NCBI GenBank assembly: GCA_017614185.1
Contig: JAGACI010000212.1
Span: 1 to 7,497, forward strand
DNA from: Lachnospiraceae bacterium
GTDB taxonomy: Bacteria > Bacillota_A > Clostridia > Lachnospirales > Lachnospiraceae
Direction of reading: 5' to 3'
DNA: 7,497 nt
A program made the position numbers and the translations under genes. A model generated the notes under the pieces. That model saw nothing but the letters and a program-made list of their open reading frames with translations, was not told the DNA's origin and searched no databases. This document shows, one piece after another, positions 6,687-7,497 of this stretch (its first letter is position 1; the number at the start of each line of letters is the position of its first letter).

Positions 6687-7497
6687 CTAATACTTTACCA
6701 CACTTACCTCACCGGAGAAAAGAGCTTCTTCCCTGCCATCATCATATTTTACAAGAAGTTCGCATTTATCATTGATTCCGGTAACATAAGCATACCTTGC
6801 CTGAAGTTTTTCATTCTGAAGGTTCGGAGTGATTTTGACATAACTTCCGATAAGGAAAGAGCGGTCCCTGTAGCCTTTTAGATAAGGATATTTATCAGGA
6901 AGCTTATAATCCTTATAAAACTCCGTAATCATTGCCGAGTAAAGCTTATTCTTAAGGTTTGGATCTTTCCTTGAAGCGATAAGTGCTCCGGCCTTGTCTT
7001 TTATATCATCGGGAAATCCCTCATAAGGCTCATATAGATTGATTCCGATTCCTATAACGACATATGAAAGGCTTCCATCCTCAAGAGAAGTCGATGCCTC
7101 GGTTAAGATTCCGGAAATCTTTTTCTCATTATAATAGATATCATTAACCCACTTGATTCCGGGATTAATGCCCGTTACTTTCTCGATTGCCCTGCAGGTA
7201 CTCTCCGCAATCATGCAGGTAAAGTTCATGGCTTCTTCAAGCTTGACATCGGGCCTTGTAAGAAAGCTCATGTACATTCCGGTGCCCTTAGGCGAATAGA
7301 AGCTTCGTCCTCTTCTGCCCTTGCCCTTGCTTTGGTAGTCGGCGATAAAGATTGCCTCCTTACCGGGATTGGCGTCGCCATACTTCTTGGCAAGTTCATT
7401 GGTGGAATCGGCTTCATCATAAAGGAAAAGCTCAACATCCTTAAGATACTTACTTACTTCGCTATCCTCAAGAATGGCCTTCGCTATTATATTTTCA
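6687..7497 (-). CDS. birA: Biotin--[acetyl-CoA-carboxylase] ligase BirA (partial, N-terminus outside window)
   Basis: Attaches biotin to carboxylase carrier proteins through a biotinyl-5'-AMP intermediate, in the cytoplasm. The frame is open to the right-hand edge: 269 full codons are visible from 7496, so the internal ATG at 7277 is not the start, since it would remove essential motifs. Numbering the visible fragment: YDEADSTNELAKK at 26-38 (biotin pocket STN), the adenylate-binding loop KGKGRRGR at 57-64 (GRGRRGR in E. coli, with one Arg to Lys change), IKWVNDIYYNEKKISGILTE at 114-133 carrying the KWxND lysine K115, and VVIGIGINLY. A C-terminal SH3-like domain ends in SGEVSVVKY. Whether an N-terminal DNA-binding domain that would make it a biotin-operon repressor exists cannot be seen. 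It is followed by a hairpin at 6628-6657 and by the promoter of the next gene, so it is probably the last gene of its own transcript. Confidence 0.96.
   Translation of the reverse strand, partial: ENIIAKAILEDSEVSKYLKDVELFLYDEADSTNELAKKYGDANPGKEAIFIADYQSKGKGRRGRSFYSPKGTGMYMSFLTRPDVKLEEAMNFTCMIAESTCRAIEKVTGINPGIKWVNDIYYNEKKISGILTEASTSLEDGSLSYVVIGIGINLYEPYEGFPDDIKDKAGALIASRKDPNLKNKLYSAMITEFYKDYKLPDKYPYLKGYRDRSFLIGSYVKITPNLQNEKLQARYAYVTGINDKCELLVKYDDGREEALFSGEVSVVKY

Noticed and set aside
6687..7277. A complete 196-residue protein starting at 7277
   Set aside because: The frame continues open to the window edge and encodes the STN and GRGRRG-type motifs of biotin ligase upstream of that ATG, so 7277 is an internal Met.

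Overview
The window looks like ordinary chromosome of a low-to-medium GC Gram-positive bacterium of the class Clostridia, most likely a Lachnospiraceae-type anaerobe. This is inferred from AAGGAGG-type ribosome binding sites, the tig-clpP gene order, a compact clostridial-style glucan phosphorylase, a small standalone CYTH protein and the codon use. I see no phage, transposon, CRISPR, tRNA or rRNA sequence, and no strong sign of horizontal transfer. No stretch over 300 bases lacks a gene.

Seven genes are supported; six lie on the minus strand. In minus-strand reading order (right to left): a biotin--protein ligase whose N-terminus is cut by the window edge (6687-7497); a LacI-family repressor (start revised to 6567); an alpha-glucan phosphorylase 27 bases behind it (3226-5544); a DJ-1/PfpI-family protein (start revised to 2500); trigger factor with an unusual Lys/Ala/Pro-rich tail (371-1822); and ClpP (1-347, C-terminus outside the window) 23 bases behind trigger factor. 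The single plus-strand gene is a CYTH-domain protein (2676-3167). It diverges from the DJ-1 gene and converges on the phosphorylase gene, with a shared bidirectional terminator between them at 3171-3204.

Functionally there are three blocks. tig-clpP is a protein-quality-control operon: a ribosome-bound chaperone followed by the Clp peptidase. lacI-glgP looks like a regulator plus target operon for storage or dietary alpha-glucan breakdown. It is driven from a promoter with a perfect TTGACA box abutting the birA stop codon, and a 16-bp perfect palindrome lies at the predicted transcription start. The DJ-1 and CYTH genes are a divergent pair sharing a 130-base intergenic region with a recognisable promoter in each direction.

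I did not find a convincing undescribed system. The most interesting signals are: (1) the palindrome that appears to be both the LacI-family operator and the core of the birA terminator; (2) the repeat-containing cationic tail on trigger factor; and (3) a GAAA-capped hairpin in the tig leader.
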